Assembly: GCF_045866565.1 (NCBI RefSeq)
Contig: NZ_BAAFZV010000001.1
Span: 966,066-1,030,065 of the forward strand
DNA: 64,000 bases
Direction of reading: 5' to 3'
Source: Cognatilysobacter claricitrinus
GTDB taxonomy: Bacteria > Pseudomonadota > Gammaproteobacteria > Xanthomonadales > Xanthomonadaceae
Shown: positions 41,950 through 51,773 of the stretch, piece by piece
Numbering within the stretch: the stretch's first letter is position 1
How the letters are laid out: each line of letters opens with the position of its first letter
Notes under the pieces: generated by a model
Database searches by the model: none
What the model saw: only the letters and a program-made list of their open reading frames with translations
What the model was told of the DNA's origin: nothing
Translations under genes and position numbers: made by a program

Positions 41950-42798
41950 TCAGTCGTCCAGAGCTTCGGCGACGAACGGCGGAGTCGCCAATGCCCCGCG
42001 ATGGATATCGGCCGTGTAGTAGCGGGTCTTGAGACCCGCGTCACGCGCGTCCTTCTCGCGGAAGTCGAAGCCGCCGCCCTTGCGCGCCAGCGTGCAGCTC
42101 CACCAGCCCGTCGGGTAGCACGGCTGCGGGAACGGCAGGGTCTTGAACGTCGAGAAGCCGGCCTTGCGCATTTCGGCGCGCATCGAGCGGATCAGGTCGA
42201 GCAGTGCGAGCGGCGATTCGGACTGCTGGACGAGGATGCCGTCGTCCTTCAGCGCGCGGAAGCAGGATTCGTAGAAGGCCTTGTTGAACAGGCCCTCGGC
42301 GGGGCCCACCGGATCGGTGGAGTCGACGATGACGATGTCGACGCTGCCCGGCGCGCAGTTCTTCATGTACGCGACGCCGTCGTCGAACAGCAGTTCGGCG
42401 CGTGCGTCGTTGTTCGAATCACACAGCTCCGGGAACCACTTCTCGGCCATGCGCGTCACCTGCTCGTCGATGTCGCACTGCGTGGCGGATTCGACGCCCG
42501 GGTGCTTGAGCACTTCGCGCAGCGTGCCGCAGTCGCCACCGCCGATGATGACGACGCGCTTCGGATTCGGATGCGTGAACAGCGCGGGGTGCGACATCAT
42601 CTCGTGGTAGAGGAAGTTGTCGCGCGTGGTGAGCATCACCGCGCCGTCGATCAGCATGAGGTTGCCCCAGTCCGTCGTCTCGAAGATCTCGATCTTCTGG
42701 AACGGCGACTGCACTTCGTCGAGCTTGCGACGGACGCGGTAACCGATGGCCGAGCCGGTGTGCTCGAAGTTCTCGTACTGCCAGGTGGGTTCGCTCAT
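41950..42798 (-). CDS. speE: Spermidine synthase
   Basis: The 282-residue protein is a polyamine aminopropyltransferase. The aminopropyl-donor site is VVIIGGGDCGTLREVL and the catalytic region is VDIVIVDSTDPVGPAEGLF. It transfers an aminopropyl group from decarboxylated AdoMet to putrescine. It stands between two paralogous TPR-GGDEF genes on the same strand, and the arginine decarboxylase gene is close by. No strong Shine-Dalgarno sequence is seen. Confidence 0.93.
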   Translation of the reverse strand: MSEPTWQYENFEHTGSAIGYRVRRKLDEVQSPFQKIEIFETTDWGNLMLIDGAVMLTTRDNFLYHEMMSHPALFTHPNPKRVVIIGGGDCGTLREVLKHPGVESATQCDIDEQVTRMAEKWFPELCDSNNDARAELLFDDGVAYMKNCAPGSVDIVIVDSTDPVGPAEGLFNKAFYESCFRALKDDGILVQQSESPLALLDLIRSMRAEMRKAGFSTFKTLPFPQPCYPTGWWSCTLARKGGGFDFREKDARDAGLKTRYYTADIHRGALATPPFVAEALDD

Positions 42799-42862
42799 GG
42801 CGCTCTGCATCTCGGGCCGGAATCCGGCAAACACCCGAGTGTAGCGGACCGGGCCTCGATGC

Positions 42863-44731
42863 TCAGTCGGCGGTCACCACGCGGTCGCGGCCCGTCGACT
42901 TGGCGCGATACAGCGCGGCGTCGGCGCGGCCGAGCAGGTCGTCGAAGCGGTCGTCGGCCGGTCGGGAGGTGGCGACGCCGGCGCTGGTGCTGACCGCGAG
43001 CCCCGGCACCACGCGCCCGACATCGAGCGCGGCGACCGCGACGCGCAGCCGCTCGGCGATGACTTCGGCGTCCTCGCGGCGGGTGCCGGGCAGGATCACC
43101 ACGAACTCCTCGCCGCCGGTGCGGCCGATCCGGTCCTGCGGGCGAAGCGCGTCGGCCAGCGCACGGGTGGCCTCCACCAGCACCACGTCGCCGGTCGCAT
43201 GGCCGTGCTGGTCGTTGACGCGCTTGAAGTGGTCCAGGTCGAGCAGCACCACGCTGACCGGCCGGCCGTCGGCCTGTGCGCTGGCGAACGCGTCCTCGGC
43301 GAGGCGACGCAGGCCGCGGCGGTTGGCGAGGCCGGTGAGCGGGTCGGTGAGCGCGAGCAGGCGCAGGCGGCGGGATTCGCGGGACTGCAGCAGCGCAAGC
43401 GCGGCCAGCGCGGCGATCAGCGCCGCGCCGAGGCCGAGCGCGGTCCATCGCCACGGGCGCTGGCGTTCCAGCGCGCGGATCTCCCGTTCGCGACGGCGGC
43501 GTTCGAGATCGAGGCGGGCGTGCTCGAGCGCGCGACGGCCGGCGTCGAACTGCATGCGCGCGAGCGTCACCCGCTGGTCGTCGGCCGAGGCCTGCAGGCG
43601 CTGGCTGACGAGGCTGTAAGCGCGCAGGTCGGCCAATGCCGCCAGCGGGTCGCCGAGCGCTTCCTCGCTGCGGGCGCGGGCCTGGTGCAGCAGCGCGAGG
43701 TAGCGGGTGCTCTGTTGGGCGCGCATCAACGGTTCGGCGCGATCGAAGGCGGCGACCGCGGCGTCGTGGCGGCCGAGCGCGGCCTGGGCGACGCCTTCGG
43801 CCTGGTCGAGCATCGGCTCGTCGCCGGCGATGCCTTCGCGGGTGAGTTCGCGGCGCGCGTCGGCCACCGCCTCGAGCGCACGGGTCGGCTTGCCGGCCGC
43901 GAGCCAGGCGTGGGCGAGCCCCAGCTGGGCGTAGCCGCGATCGATCCCGTCGGAGCGCTGGGCGACGTCCAGCGCCGCGCGGAAACGTTCCACCGCGGCG
44001 TCGCCCCGGCCCTGTTCCTCGAACGCATAGCCCTGCTGCATCAGCGCGGCATAGAGGTCAGGCACGCTGTCGATGCGGCGCGCGTAGGCCTCGGTGTCGC
44101 GCAGGTAGCCCATCGCCTCGGCGTACAGGCCCATGCGGCGGTAGGCCATGCCGATGTTCAGCAGGTTGGTTTCGGAGCGACGCGCGAGCCGCGCGCGGTC
44201 GAAGACGGCCTGCGCCGCAAGGAAATCCTGCAGCGCGCGTGCGTGGTCGCCCTGCAGCGAGGCGATGCCACCGCGGAAGGTGTAGCCGTCGCCGATCAGG
44301 CGCGCATCCTCGGCACGGCGCGACAGCTGCAGCCCGCGGGCGTAGGCGCGCCAGGCGCCGGCGGGGTCGGCGGACTCCAGCGCGAAGCCCTCGCAGTAGG
44401 TGAAGTGCGCTTGCGCGGCGACGTCGCCTGCGGCGCGGGCGTCGTCGAGCTCGCGGCGTGCAAACGCCAGCCCGGCGCGGTTGTCCTTGATGAAGGTGAG
44501 GTCGCAGACCATCGCGCGGTACAGCCGGGCGCGGTGGGCGTCGCCCGCCGGCAGCGCCGCGTGCAGGCGGACCAGCGCCTCGGCGGATTGGCGCTCGTCG
44601 TCCACTGCGATCTCGCCGTCGTCGATCTGCAGGAACAGGCGATCGAACGCCGTGGCCGACGGCGCGGCATGGGCCGGCGCGACGGTGAGCGTCGCGGCGG
44701 CGGCGAGGATGACGAGGAGGCGTCGGAGCAC
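42863..44731 (-). CDS. TPR-GGDEF diguanylate cyclase (copy 2)
   Basis: From GTG 44731, which opens a signal peptide (VLRRLLVILAAAATLTVAPA), this is a 622-residue protein. It has the same layout as copy 1: TPR repeats in the periplasm, a coiled-coil stretch, one membrane helix (WTALGLGAALIAALAALALL) and a GGDEF domain with GGEEF and an RxxD inhibitory site (RPQD) five residues upstream. It is an active-looking, product-inhibited diguanylate cyclase. The GTG start is uncertain, as the ribosome binding site is weak. It diverges from speA. Confidence 0.85.
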   Translation of the reverse strand: MLRRLLVILAAAATLTVAPAHAAPSATAFDRLFLQIDDGEIAVDDERQSAEALVRLHAALPAGDAHRARLYRAMVCDLTFIKDNRAGLAFARRELDDARAAGDVAAQAHFTYCEGFALESADPAGAWRAYARGLQLSRRAEDARLIGDGYTFRGGIASLQGDHARALQDFLAAQAVFDRARLARRSETNLLNIGMAYRRMGLYAEAMGYLRDTEAYARRIDSVPDLYAALMQQGYAFEEQGRGDAAVERFRAALDVAQRSDGIDRGYAQLGLAHAWLAAGKPTRALEAVADARRELTREGIAGDEPMLDQAEGVAQAALGRHDAAVAAFDRAEPLMRAQQSTRYLALLHQARARSEEALGDPLAALADLRAYSLVSQRLQASADDQRVTLARMQFDAGRRALEHARLDLERRRREREIRALERQRPWRWTALGLGAALIAALAALALLQSRESRRLRLLALTDPLTGLANRRGLRRLAEDAFASAQADGRPVSVVLLDLDHFKRVNDQHGHATGDVVLVEATRALADALRPQDRIGRTGGEEFVVILPGTRREDAEVIAERLRVAVAALDVGRVVPGLAVSTSAGVATSRPADDRFDDLLGRADAALYRAKSTGRDRVVTAD

Positions 44732-44914
44732 GGGCAGGTCGCGAGCGTAACGGACGGCGGGGCCGCACGGCCGCTGGGGATCCACCGGGATCGGCCGGCC
44801 TTCAGGCTTCTTGAACCGGCGTATCGCAGCCGCCGGACCGGCGTCCCGCCGCAATCGGCGATCGGTCACGCCGCTGGCCCTAGAATGCGCGCCTTCCTCG
44901 CTGGGGTGCGCCCG

Positions 44915-46804
44915 ATGTCCGACTGGTCGACCGACCTGGCCCGCAAGACCTATTCGATCCCGTACTGGTCGGAAGGCTATTTCGACGTCGACGCTGCCGG
45001 CCGCGTCAGCGTGCATCCGCAGGGCGTGGGCGGGCCGACCATCGCGCTCGCCGAAGCGGTGGATCGCGCGCTCGAAGGCGGCGCGCAATTGCCGGTGCTG
45101 GTGCGCTTCCCGCAGATCCTGTCCGACCGCCTGCACAAGTTGCAGGACGCGTTCGCCTGGGCGATCAATGAAACCGAGTACGGCGGCGGCTACACCGCGG
45201 TCTATCCGATCAAGGTCAACCAGCACCAGTCGGTGGCCGGCACGCTGGCGTCGAACATGGGCGAAGGCTTCGGCCTCGAGGCCGGCAGCAAGCCCGAGCT
45301 GATGGCGGTGATGGCGCTGTCGCGCCCCGGCGGCCTGATCGTCTGCAACGGCTACAAGGATCGCGAGTACATCCGCCTGGCGCTGATCGGCCGCAAGCTC
45401 GGGCTGGAGACGTACATCGTCGTCGAGAAGCCTTCCGAGCTGCAGCTCGTCATCGAGGAAGCCGAAGCGCTCGGCGTGAAGCCGGGCCTGGGCGTGCGCA
45501 TGCGCCTCGCGAACCTCGGCGCCGGCAAGTGGCAGAACAGCGGCGGCGACAAGGCGAAGTTCGGGCTGTCGCCGCGGCAGGTGCTCGACCTCTGGAAGCG
45601 CCTGCGCGACGCCGGCATGGGCGACTGCCTCGGCCTGCTGCATTTCCACATGGGCTCGCAGATCAGCAACGTGCGCGACATCGCCAACGGCATGCGCGAA
45701 GCGGTGCGTTACTTCATCGAGCTCTCGCGCCTGGGCGCGAAGGTGCAGTACATGGATGTCGGCGGCGGCCTCGGCATCGACTACGAAGGCACGCGCTCGC
45801 GCAGCTACTACTCGATCAACTACGGCGTGCGGCAGTACGCGCTCAACATCGTGCAGCCGCTCGCCGATGCCTGCGAGGAACACGGCCTCACGCCGCCGCG
45901 CATCGTCACCGAATGCGGCCGCGCGATGACCGCGCATCACGCGGTGCTGGTCACGAATGTCAGTGAAGTCGAACGCGCGCCGGAAGGCCGCGTGCCCGAC
46001 GCGCACGACGACGAACCGCTGGTGATCCGCCACCTGCGCAGCGTGCATGCGGAACTGCAGACGCGCCCGGCGGTGGAACTGTTCCACGAAGCCACGCACT
46101 ACCACGCCGAAGGCCTGGACGCTTACGTCACCGGCCAGATCGACCTCGTGCATCGCGCGCGCATCGACGATCTCTACTACGCGATCCTCAACGGCGTGCG
46201 CGAACGGTTGTCGCCCGCCGAAAAGACGCAGCGCGAAGTGCTCGACGAGCTCGACGAACGCCTGGTCGACAAGTACTTCGTCAACTTCAGCGTGTTCGAA
46301 TCGATGCCGGATGTCTGGGCGATCCAGCAGGTGTTCCCGATCGTGCCGATCGAGCGCCTCGACGAAGCGCCGACGCGTCGCGGCGTGATCGCCGACCTCA
46401 CCTGCGACTCCGATGGCCGCATCGACACCTACGTCGAGAACGAAACGCTGTCGACGTCGATGCCGGTGCATCCGCCGCGGTCGGGCGAGGTGTATCGCCT
46501 CGGCTTTTTCCTGGTCGGCGCGTACCAGGAAATCCTCGGCGACATCCACAACCTGTTCGGCGACACCGACGCCGTGGCTGTTCAGGTAAGCGACGCGGGC
46601 TTCGAGTTCGTCCAGCAGCGCCGCGGCGACACCATCGACGTGATGCTCGACTACGTCGGGTACGATATCGCCCAGCTCCGGCAGGCCTATCGCGACAAGG
46701 TCGCGGCCGCCGGGCTCGCCGCCGACGAAACGCTGCGGCTCAACGAGGCACTCGAAGCAGGCCTCACCGGCTACACCTATCTGGACGACGCGCCGTTCGA
46801 TTGA
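44915..46804 (+). CDS. speA: Biosynthetic arginine decarboxylase
   Basis: This 629-residue protein is a SpeA-type, PLP-dependent arginine decarboxylase. The PLP lysine is in YPIKVNQHQSV, near residue 100. The later blocks LLHFHMGSQISN and MDVGGGLGIDYEG are also diagnostic, as is the C-terminal active-site Cys region. It turns arginine into agmatine for putrescine and then spermidine, linking with the nearby speE. A TAGAAT hexamer at 44881-44886 is a possible -10. Confidence 0.95.
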   Translation: MSDWSTDLARKTYSIPYWSEGYFDVDAAGRVSVHPQGVGGPTIALAEAVDRALEGGAQLPVLVRFPQILSDRLHKLQDAFAWAINETEYGGGYTAVYPIKVNQHQSVAGTLASNMGEGFGLEAGSKPELMAVMALSRPGGLIVCNGYKDREYIRLALIGRKLGLETYIVVEKPSELQLVIEEAEALGVKPGLGVRMRLANLGAGKWQNSGGDKAKFGLSPRQVLDLWKRLRDAGMGDCLGLLHFHMGSQISNVRDIANGMREAVRYFIELSRLGAKVQYMDVGGGLGIDYEGTRSRSYYSINYGVRQYALNIVQPLADACEEHGLTPPRIVTECGRAMTAHHAVLVTNVSEVERAPEGRVPDAHDDEPLVIRHLRSVHAELQTRPAVELFHEATHYHAEGLDAYVTGQIDLVHRARIDDLYYAILNGVRERLSPAEKTQREVLDELDERLVDKYFVNFSVFESMPDVWAIQQVFPIVPIERLDEAPTRRGVIADLTCDSDGRIDTYVENETLSTSMPVHPPRSGEVYRLGFFLVGAYQEILGDIHNLFGDTDAVAVQVSDAGFEFVQQRRGDTIDVMLDYVGYDIAQLRQAYRDKVAAAGLAADETLRLNEALEAGLTGYTYLDDAPFD

Positions 46805-46824
46805 CGGCGCGCGGGGAACGAACA

Positions 46825-47682
46825 ATGAAAACCGGATTCATCGGCCTCGGCGCAATGGGCGCGCCGATGGCGCGGCATGTGCATTCGCGCGGACTGCTGA
46901 CCGCGGTCGGCACGCGCACGCAGGACAAGGCCGACGCGCTCGCCGCGGAACTCGGCGTGCGCGCCGCGCGTTCGGCGCAGAACTTCGCCGACTGCGACGT
47001 CGTCGCGCTGTGCGTGCCGCTCGATGCCGACGTGCTAGAGAACGTGGCGGGGCTCGCCGACGTGCTGCGTCCGGGTTCCGTGGTCATCGATCATTCGACA
47101 GTCTCCGTCGACACCGCGAAACGTGCGGCCGCGATGTGCGCCGAGCACGGCATCGGCTTCATCGACGCACCGGTGTCGGGCGGCGTCGAAGGCGCGCGCA
47201 ACGGCAAGCTGTCGGTGATGGCGGGCGGCGACGCGGACGTGCTCGAGAAGGCGCGCCCGGTGCTCGAGTGCTATGCCGCGCGCATCTCGCACATGGGCGA
47301 CACCGGATCGGGCCAGGCGACCAAGGCGATCAACCAGGTGCTGGTCGCCGGCATCAATGAAGCGGTGTGCGAAGGTCTCGCACTCGCCGAGAAGCTCGGC
47401 CTCGAACCCGAGCGCCTGATTCCGACGCTGATGGCCGGCGCGGCATCGAACTGGTTTCTCGACAAGCGCGGCGCGACCATGCTGCGCGACGAGTTCACGC
47501 CCGGCTTCAAGAACGCGCACATGCTCAAGGACCTGCGCATCGTGCAGGGCATGGCGCAGGCCACCGGCATCCGCACCACCGTGATCGACCAGGCGCTGGC
47601 GGACTACGCGGAGCTGGTCACCGAGCGCGGCCTCGGCGACGCCGATACCTCCGCGCTGATCGCGCTCAAGCGCTCACGCTGA
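46825..47682 (+). CDS. Beta-hydroxyacid dehydrogenase (3-hydroxyisobutyrate dehydrogenase family)
   Basis: The 285-residue protein has the NAD(P)-binding motif GFIGLGAMGAPMA at its N-terminus, the substrate-loop DAPVSGGVEGAR and the catalytic Lys in GQATKAINQV. This is the family that includes 3-hydroxyisobutyrate and tartronate semialdehyde dehydrogenases. The exact substrate is unknown. It follows speA by 20 bases, which suggests one transcript. Its stop overlaps the convergent membrane protein gene by 9 bases. Confidence 0.85.
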   Translation: MKTGFIGLGAMGAPMARHVHSRGLLTAVGTRTQDKADALAAELGVRAARSAQNFADCDVVALCVPLDADVLENVAGLADVLRPGSVVIDHSTVSVDTAKRAAAMCAEHGIGFIDAPVSGGVEGARNGKLSVMAGGDADVLEKARPVLECYAARISHMGDTGSGQATKAINQVLVAGINEAVCEGLALAEKLGLEPERLIPTLMAGAASNWFLDKRGATMLRDEFTPGFKNAHMLKDLRIVQGMAQATGIRTTVIDQALADYAELVTERGLGDADTSALIALKRSR

Positions 47683-48081
47683 GCGCGCGCGGCGCGTCGC
47701 GGCGAAGCGTTCGCCGCCGACCGCCGCACCCCAGGCAACGAACGCCGAGAGCACGAGCTGCAGCGCGGTATTGCGCAGCAGCCAGTGCAACGCGCCGCCG
47801 TGGACGGCGGGCGCCCCGCCGTAGGCCGCCATCGAGCTGGTGATGCCGATCAGCAGCACCAGTCCGACCGCCGCCGGGGCAAAGCCCTGGCGCGCGACTG
47901 CGCCGCCGATGCCCATCGCGATCGCCACGGCCAGCAGGTCGAGGATTTCGATCGAGCCCAGCGGCGTTGCCCAACCGCCATCGGAGCGATGCAGCAGGAA
48001 CAGCGCGCCGGTCAACACGACCAGCACCACCAAGGCGACGGCGCAGGCAACGAGTCGGCGGGGCGGCGGGATCGGCGGCAT
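47674..48081 (-). CDS. Small integral membrane protein of unknown function
   Basis: From ATG 48081 this is a 135-residue protein with about four predicted membrane helices (for example LVACAVALVVLVVLTGALFL near the N-terminus). A GTG two codons upstream is an alternative start. I do not recognise the family. The gene overlaps the 3' end of the convergent dehydrogenase gene by 9 bases and faces a gene-free stretch on the other side. Confidence 0.6.
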   Translation of the reverse strand: MPPIPPPRRLVACAVALVVLVVLTGALFLLHRSDGGWATPLGSIEILDLLAVAIAMGIGGAVARQGFAPAAVGLVLLIGITSSMAAYGGAPAVHGGALHWLLRNTALQLVLSAFVAWGAAVGGERFAATRRARSA

Positions 48082-48413
48082 CGGCACGTGTCCGGAAGAA
48101 AGGGCGAGCCGAGTCTAGGCGTTCTCCGCGGCGCTGCGCGGCGGCGGACATCACCGTTTGCGTCTGCGCCGATCGTCGCGCCAGTTGCGGCGATGGGCGG
48201 CGCGCAAGGCGTGCCGTCGACTCGTCGACGTCAGCGCGGTCGCGTCGTGTTCGGTCCGGACGACGCGCGAGTGCCGCCATGCCGTCGGCCGATTGATGCT
48301 GCGTGGAGGGCACTGTTCGACAACACGTGCGATGCACTGATGGCGCGCGCGCGGGCGACGCCGGCGGATGTGCGCGTGAGCGCGGCCGACGCCCGCGCGC
48401 CACCCGAAACGAA
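48082..48413. other. Gene-free stretch
   Basis: No supported gene. Frames on both strands are Arg-rich and lack ribosome binding sites, as expected for noncoding GC-rich DNA. The promoter of the small membrane protein should lie near its left end. Confidence 0.5.
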
Positions 48414-48437
48414 CGAGGCCGCACACGTGCGGCCTCG
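48414..48437 (-). terminator. Hairpin terminator of the SPOR-argS operon
   Basis: A perfect 10-bp stem (48414-48423 with 48428-48437) with a CACG loop follows the SPOR gene stop by about 60 bases on the minus strand. A short GTTCGTTT tract comes after it in that direction. Confidence 0.65.
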
Positions 48438-48497
48438 CGATGAATCCCATGTCGCAAACAACATTGGCCACGCGCGCGACACACGGCGCGCGTGCGA

Positions 48498-49307
48498 TCA
48501 GTTCGTCCTGACCGCCATCGCCGACAGCCCGCCGCTGGCGAGCTTGCGCTTGGCGTCGGCGAGTTCGCCGGCGGTGCCGTACGGGCCCATGCGCACGCGA
48601 TACACCGTCTTGCCGCTGATCTGTGCCGATTCGACGCGCGCGCCGAGGCCGAGCAGGGCGATCTTCGCCTTCAACTCTTCGGCCTGGCCGGACGCCTGGA
48701 ACGCGCCCGCCTGCAGGATGTAGTGGGTGTCGGCGGGCGACGTTGCGGCCGCGGCCGTCGTCGACGTGGTGGTCGATGCCGCAGGCGTCGCATGCGTATC
48801 GGTCGACGCCGGCTTCGGCGCGGATTCGTCGACCGGCGCGGGCAGCGGCTTCGCGTCGGTCGTCGTTGCGACGGTGGTGTTCGCCGTGGCCTGCGCCGCT
48901 GCATTCGCCTGCGCTGCCTGTCGCGTTTTCTCCGCCGCCTCGCTCGCTGCGAGTTCCGCGTCGGTCATCGGCACTTCCTTGCCCGGCAGCAGCGTGTAGA
49001 AGTCGAAATCCTGCTTCTTCTTCGAGTCGTCGTTGCCGGCAGTCGTCGGCTTCGGCAGCGCCTTGTCGTCGGCGACTTCGTCGTCGACCACCGCCTCGTC
49101 GCTGGCGGCCTTCGGCTGCGCGTCGGGGTTCGGTGTCGGGCGGAAGAAGCCGTCGTTGTCGCGATGCATCAGCTTGGGCGCGACGAGCACGACCAGCAGC
49201 GTGATGCCCACGCCGATCACTAGCCACGCCCAACCGGGGATTGCGCCGCTACCGCCACCACCACCCCCGGCGCGGCGCGCCTGGGTCTTGCTGCGCTTCT
49301 GCGCCAT
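48498..49307 (-). CDS. SPOR-domain cell division/envelope protein
   Basis: The 269-residue protein has a short basic N-terminus (MAQKRSKTQARR), one membrane helix (WAWLVIGVGITLLVVLVAPK), a long low-complexity linker rich in Ala, Thr and Asp, and a C-terminal SPOR domain (YILQAGAFQASGQAEELKAK to the end). SPOR domains bind denuded peptidoglycan at the division septum, so a FtsN-like role is possible. The ATG shares a base with the argS stop (TGATG), which indicates translational coupling. Confidence 0.85.
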   Translation of the reverse strand: MAQKRSKTQARRAGGGGGGSGAIPGWAWLVIGVGITLLVVLVAPKLMHRDNDGFFRPTPNPDAQPKAASDEAVVDDEVADDKALPKPTTAGNDDSKKKQDFDFYTLLPGKEVPMTDAELAASEAAEKTRQAAQANAAAQATANTTVATTTDAKPLPAPVDESAPKPASTDTHATPAASTTTSTTAAAATSPADTHYILQAGAFQASGQAEELKAKIALLGLGARVESAQISGKTVYRVRMGPYGTAGELADAKRKLASGGLSAMAVRTN

Positions 49308-50995
49308 CACATCACCTCGGGGGCGGACACGCCCAGCAGCGCAAGTCCATTGGAAATCACCTGACGCGTCGCTGAAGCGAGCGCGAGGCGCGCATCGCGC
49401 ACGTTCGCGTCGTCGACCAGGATCTGGTGTTCGTTGTAGTACGACTGGAACGCTTGCGCGAGTTCGAGCAGGTACGCGGCGATCTGGTGCGGCTCGAGGT
49501 CGCGACCGGCGGTCTCCACCACTTCCGCGTAGCGCGACAGCGTCGCGACGAGTTCGTGCGTGGTCGCGTCGTCGAGGTCGAGCGGTTGCGCGACGCCGTT
49601 GTCGAGGTCGAACGACAGGCCGCGCTCCTTCAGCTGCCGCATCAGTCCGCACATCCGCGCATGGCTGACCTGCACGTAGTAGACCGGGTTGTCGAGTGAC
49701 TGGCTGCGCGCGAGGTCGATGTCGAACGTGAGCTGCGAATCGGGCTTGCGCGCGATCAGGAACCAGCGCACGGCGTCCGCGCCGACTTCGTCGATCAGGT
49801 CGCGCAGCGTGAGGTAACTGCCGGCGCGCTTGGAGAGCTTCACTTCCTCGCCGCCGCGCATCACCGTGACCATCTGGTGCAGCACGTATTCGGGCCAGTT
49901 CTGCGGAATGCCGGTGTCGAGCGCCTGCAGTCCGGCTTTGACGCGCGCCAGCGAGCCGTGGTGGTCGGCGCCGAGTTCGGTGATCGCGCGCAGGTAGCCA
50001 CGCTGCCACTTCGACAGGTGGTAGGCGACGTCGGGCACGAAGTAGGTGTACGTGCCGTCGGACTTGCGCATCACGCGGTCCTTGTCGTCGCCGAAGTCCG
50101 TCGTGCGCAGCCACAGCGCACCGCCTTCCTCGTACGTGTGACCGTGGGCGATCAGCTCGCGCACGGTTTCCTCGACCTTGCCGTCGGTGTACAGCGAGGA
50201 CTCGAGGAAATACACGTCGAACGACACGCCGTACGCGGCGAGGTCGAGGTTCTGTTCGCGGCGCAGGTAGGCGACGGCGAATGCGCGGATCGCGTCGAGA
50301 TCGTCCGGATCCTTGGCGCCGACCACCGTATGGCCTTCGACTTCGACCGAATCGCCGCGCAGGTAGGCGTCGGCCACGTCCTTGATGTAGTCGCCGCGAT
50401 AACCGTCCTCCGGCCAGCCCGCGTCGTCCGGGCCCTTGCCCTGCGCGCGCGCCTGCGTGGAGATCGCGAGGTTCTGGATCTGCACGCCGGCGTCGTTGTA
50501 GTAGAACTCGCGCGCCACGTCCCAGCCGTTGGCTTCGAGCACGCGCGCGATGCAGTCGCCGATCACCGCCGCGCGGCCGTGGCCGACATGCAGCGGGCCG
50601 GTCGGGTTGGCCGACACGTATTCGACGCCGGCGCGGCGGCCTTCGCCGCTGGCGTTGCGGCCGAACGCGTCGCCCTGCGACGCGACGTCGCGCAGCGTCG
50701 AACGCCACGCGCCTTCGGCGATGCGGAAGTTGATGAAGCCGGGGCCGGCGATCTCGACCGACGCGATCTGCTCGTTGGCCGGCAGTGCGTCGACCAGCGC
50801 CTGCGCGATCGCGCGCGGGTTCGACTTCGCCGGCTTGGCCAGCAGCATCGCGGCGTTGGTCGAGAAGTCGCCCTGCGCGCGGTTCTTCGGCCGCTCGATC
50901 ACGAAGTCGGGCGAGGCGGCGTCGGCGGGGAGCGTGCCGGCGGCGCGCAGGGCGTCGATGGCCTGCTCGACGAGGGCGCGGAGGGTCGATTTCAC
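49307..50995 (-). CDS. argS: Arginyl-tRNA synthetase
   Basis: The 562-residue protein is a class I aminoacyl-tRNA synthetase. The HIGH motif appears as HVGHG (in ANPTGPLHVGHGRAAVIGD) and the KMSKS loop as KLSKRAG. The N-terminal domain is the tRNA-binding additional domain of ArgRS, and the C-terminal helix bundle binds the anticodon. The start is GTG 50995, with the family's usual VKSTLRALVEQAI N-terminus; a Shine-Dalgarno sequence is weak. It is transcribed with the SPOR gene. Confidence 0.96.
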   Translation of the reverse strand: MKSTLRALVEQAIDALRAAGTLPADAASPDFVIERPKNRAQGDFSTNAAMLLAKPAKSNPRAIAQALVDALPANEQIASVEIAGPGFINFRIAEGAWRSTLRDVASQGDAFGRNASGEGRRAGVEYVSANPTGPLHVGHGRAAVIGDCIARVLEANGWDVAREFYYNDAGVQIQNLAISTQARAQGKGPDDAGWPEDGYRGDYIKDVADAYLRGDSVEVEGHTVVGAKDPDDLDAIRAFAVAYLRREQNLDLAAYGVSFDVYFLESSLYTDGKVEETVRELIAHGHTYEEGGALWLRTTDFGDDKDRVMRKSDGTYTYFVPDVAYHLSKWQRGYLRAITELGADHHGSLARVKAGLQALDTGIPQNWPEYVLHQMVTVMRGGEEVKLSKRAGSYLTLRDLIDEVGADAVRWFLIARKPDSQLTFDIDLARSQSLDNPVYYVQVSHARMCGLMRQLKERGLSFDLDNGVAQPLDLDDATTHELVATLSRYAEVVETAGRDLEPHQIAAYLLELAQAFQSYYNEHQILVDDANVRDARLALASATRQVISNGLALLGVSAPEVM

Positions 50996-51098
50996 GGACG
51001 ATCCGGGACTGCTGGACGGGGCGGCATTGTACGGTCGGGCCGCGCTCGACGTCGGCGCGCCGCCGCCCACAACGCGCGACGGCGGGCCCGTCGCGCCC

Positions 51099-51773
51099 TC
51101 ACACCCAGCCGCGCGCCGCCATCGACACGGGCGGCCCGTCGCCGACCACGAAATGGTCGAGCAGCCGCACGTCGACCAGCGCCAGCGCCTGCTTCAGCCG
51201 GGCGGTGACGGCGCGATCGGCGGCGCTGGGCTCCGGATTCCCGCTGGGGTGGTTGTGCCCGACGATCAGTGCCGCGGCGTTGTGGGCCAGCGCGCGGCGG
51301 GCGACGTCGCGCGGATGGATCTCGGCGCCGTCGAGGGTGCCGTGGAACATCTCTTCGAACGCGAGCATGCGGTGTCGGGTGTCGAGGAACATCACCGCGA
51401 ATACCTCGTGGTCCATGGGCCGCAGCCGCTTCGCGAACAGGCGGCCGGCGGAGGGCGGGTCGGTCAGTGCGTCGCCGCGCTCCAGTTCGGATGCCAGCAC
51501 GCGCTGGCCGATCTCCAGTGCGGCAGCCAGCGTGCAGGCGCGGGCCGGGCCGACGCCGCGCAGCTTGGCGAGGTCGACCGGCGGCCGCTCGAGCACGCGT
51601 CGCAACGGGCCGTGATCGGCGAGCAGGGCGCGCGCGGTGGTCACCGCGTCCTGCCCGCGCAGGCCCGACCCGAGGAACAGCGCGATCAGTTCGGCGTCCG
51701 ACAGCGCACCCGCCCCGCGCGCTAGCAGCTTCTCGCGCGGCCGCTCGGCGGCCGGCCAGTCGTGGATGCGCAT
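51099..51773 (-). CDS. radC: RadC family DNA repair protein
   Basis: I start at 51773 because GGAGGG stands 5-10 bases upstream, giving 224 residues; a start four codons earlier is possible. The N-terminal part has the helix-hairpin-helix (LRGVGPARACTLAAALE), and the C-terminal part is a JAMM/MPN+ metalloprotease-like domain with HNHPSGNPEPSAAD. Its cellular role in repair is debated. It diverges from coaC. Confidence 0.92.
   Translation of the reverse strand: MRIHDWPAAERPREKLLARGAGALSDAELIALFLGSGLRGQDAVTTARALLADHGPLRRVLERPPVDLAKLRGVGPARACTLAAALEIGQRVLASELERGDALTDPPSAGRLFAKRLRPMDHEVFAVMFLDTRHRMLAFEEMFHGTLDGAEIHPRDVARRALAHNAAALIVGHNHPSGNPEPSAADRAVTARLKQALALVDVRLLDHFVVGDGPPVSMAARGWV

Noticed and set aside
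42863..46825. A 1320-residue minus-strand frame spanning speA and the second cyclase
   Set aside because: Only the part below 44731 codes, for the TPR-GGDEF protein. The rest is antisense to speA, which has clear motifs on the other strand.
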